From contig NZ_BAAAUX010000001.1 in the NCBI RefSeq assembly GCF_039534165.1, positions 62,001 through 126,000 of the forward strand: a stretch of 64,000 nucleotides of DNA, written 5' to 3'. The notes below the pieces were generated by a model. That model was not told the origin of the DNA and made no database searches. It was given only the letters and a program-made list of their open reading frames with translations. Each line of letters starts with the position of its first letter. Within the stretch, counting starts at the first letter, position 1. This document shows positions 63,901-64,000 of the stretch, piece after piece. The translations under genes were made by a program, and so were the position numbers. Source of the DNA: Saccharopolyspora_D taberi (GTDB lineage: Bacteria > Actinomycetota > Actinomycetes > Mycobacteriales > Pseudonocardiaceae).

Positions 63901-64000
63901 CTTGAATGGAGCAGCGTTTGCCAGCAGATTCTCGTACACCTCGAACCGGTCCGGTGCCACCGACAACGGTCGCCGCCGCAAGGGCTGGGTGGGATCGACC
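60994..64000 (-). CDS. DinG-type Fe-S helicase of the pPIWI_RE island (partial, N-terminus outside window)
   Basis: More than 1000 residues of a superfamily-2 helicase, frame open at the right edge. Walker A GAGKST lies at about 63558-63580, DEAD-type Walker B (LVLVDEADKAQ) at about 62980-63003, and motif VI (QVIGRLVRGG) at about 61250-61278. Cysteines in ACVLN, VPCAS and CPYWSSCP (63145-63315) are positioned like the Fe-S cluster of DinG/XPD helicases. The stop precedes the PIWI-RE gene by 2 nt. The upstream end and a possible third gene (REase) lie beyond 64000. Confidence 0.75.
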   Translation of the reverse strand, partial: VDPTQPLRRRPLSVAPDRFEVYENLLANAAPFKGDQLPMAGSGLHFFSQGQEITSVDLPEVGLPRPEGHRIDEPLRESGRPLSVRKADLLVTAREMDQRKWADWEGRLRKSGLYTRMGDRYVDNGEDAVLTVDGIQHLLGIVGAGKSTLRDVLTVHCVRKLGLRVTVVLSDVAEMLKLVELLRLHGCHPAPVIGISNRMRHAQRLHRRLAGRGRENLLAHNDPSFDYLSTACVLNTLRDGEEPLTNNEVPCASLRTRDRQEWVDEDDVVRISRQRVVCPYWSSCPRHHGARELLQADVWLATPPGLVDASVPWPQNAERIRYLELACRRSDLVLVDEADKAQIQFDQLFAPAVTLVGRGSSSWLDQVSAHKIRELANRGRVQLSDSDVQNWSAAVSTATLATDRLYGLLVQRHEIRKWLRSGHFSAWSLQQKLILDRYPAPESPEDKDPDAEPRQVLRGVLDRFRDNPFGDRADRAAPDGDLVRLTMELLHTTSLRRARTELRSKLANLLKLEHSPSAGSLLDVWAPRFEFTLVLAALEPKLSLMTAMWPRVETALNLEFNQLYRKPYDYGPVVPESPMGNVLGFQFHADDPDHGGFHSGELQFFQCVGVGRKLFQAMRLMPDADGKKSPNVLLMSGSSWAGASTRYHVDVAVGALLAPPPGDIERIGASVFRFQPVDSGMGPIYISGTENPDARIEALKQIAFELGGPGSNGVSALQEELADIADDDRHRILLLVGSYDEAEQVADKLHSIQRWRGRVLRLVADDAEIGVASTDRAGVLRRGDVETLADTSADLLVAPLLAVERGHNILNEAHTAAIGSVYFLARPNPRPDDLILAVHAINDWSIRVQRDGRFNEWVTTTGSLDDAGLRFRREARNEWRRVLRRSLAWKWLGDDRESVTWDMLVVIWQVIGRLVRGGVHARVTFVDAAFAPNTAEGRPDLETEESSLLLSMHAVLDKHCSDSAEGSSTIPSHERQLVHELYKPLWSALGSWLAEEARKHR

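Overview
The window is high-GC actinomycete DNA (GTG/TTG starts, strong GGAGG ribosome-binding sites, many 4-nt overlaps). The gene set (methylmalonyl-CoA mutase operon, LmbU-family regulator, MmcQ/YjbR protein, DUF3516 helicase, WXG100-type proteins) suggests Pseudonocardiales, perhaps Saccharopolyspora. That assignment is an inference. No rRNA, tRNA or CRISPR array was recognised. A run of 16 Ns at 36807-36822 marks an assembly gap.

Layout. 1-4756 is a minus-strand mutA-mutB-meaB operon for methylmalonyl-CoA/succinyl-CoA interconversion. 4906-11003 is general chromosomal content: an XRE-like protein, a lipoprotein, a DUF3516 helicase, a universal stress protein, DUF1349 and MmcQ/YjbR. 11021-13338 is a divergent metal-efflux pair, a P1B-4 ATPase and an NmtR-like sensor, with a palindromic operator between them. 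14311-18063 is a one-carbon operon (fhs, metF-like, gcvT-like demethylase). It is followed by a GntR regulator, a truncated sarcosine-oxidase alpha subunit, and MerR and IclR regulators. The IclR gene and the one-carbon operon share an unusual inverted repeat. 23695-35467 holds housekeeping and transport genes: Na+/H+ antiporter, amino-acid permease, TetR with two palindromic operators, desaturase, LLM oxidoreductase, a degenerate HAD protein, an LmbU-family regulator, and an amidase with a small partner.

35457-42160 carries two MFS transporters, a FokI-like stand-alone restriction endonuclease and a four-gene WXG100/EspC-like cassette. 42129-46429 is the thiamine set: thiD, thiG, thiS and thiO on the minus strand, thiE on the plus strand, and a tyrosine phosphatase coupled to thiD. 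Immediately downstream, 46672-52224 is one co-directional seven-gene run. It encodes a THI5/NMT1-type ABC transporter, a thymidylate-synthase-family protein with the Asn-to-Asp change typical of (d)CMP hydroxymethylases, a SAM methyltransferase, a MilB/BcmB-like nucleotide hydrolase and a HAD phosphatase. This matches the logic CMP -> 5-hydroxymethyl-CMP -> hydroxymethylcytosine -> O-methylated pyrimidine known for the thiamine antivitamin bacimethrin. It is the most interesting metabolic prediction here.

52237-64000 looks like an accessory/defence region that is visibly less GC-rich towards the end. It contains a 5'-truncated IS5-type transposase, a TRZ/ATZ-type amidohydrolase, an NB-ARC/WD40 STAND protein with about 15 WD repeats, a pentapeptide-protein remnant, and a probable pPIWI_RE conflict module. 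That module is a PIWI-RE protein plus a DinG-type helicase, and the helicase runs off the right edge.
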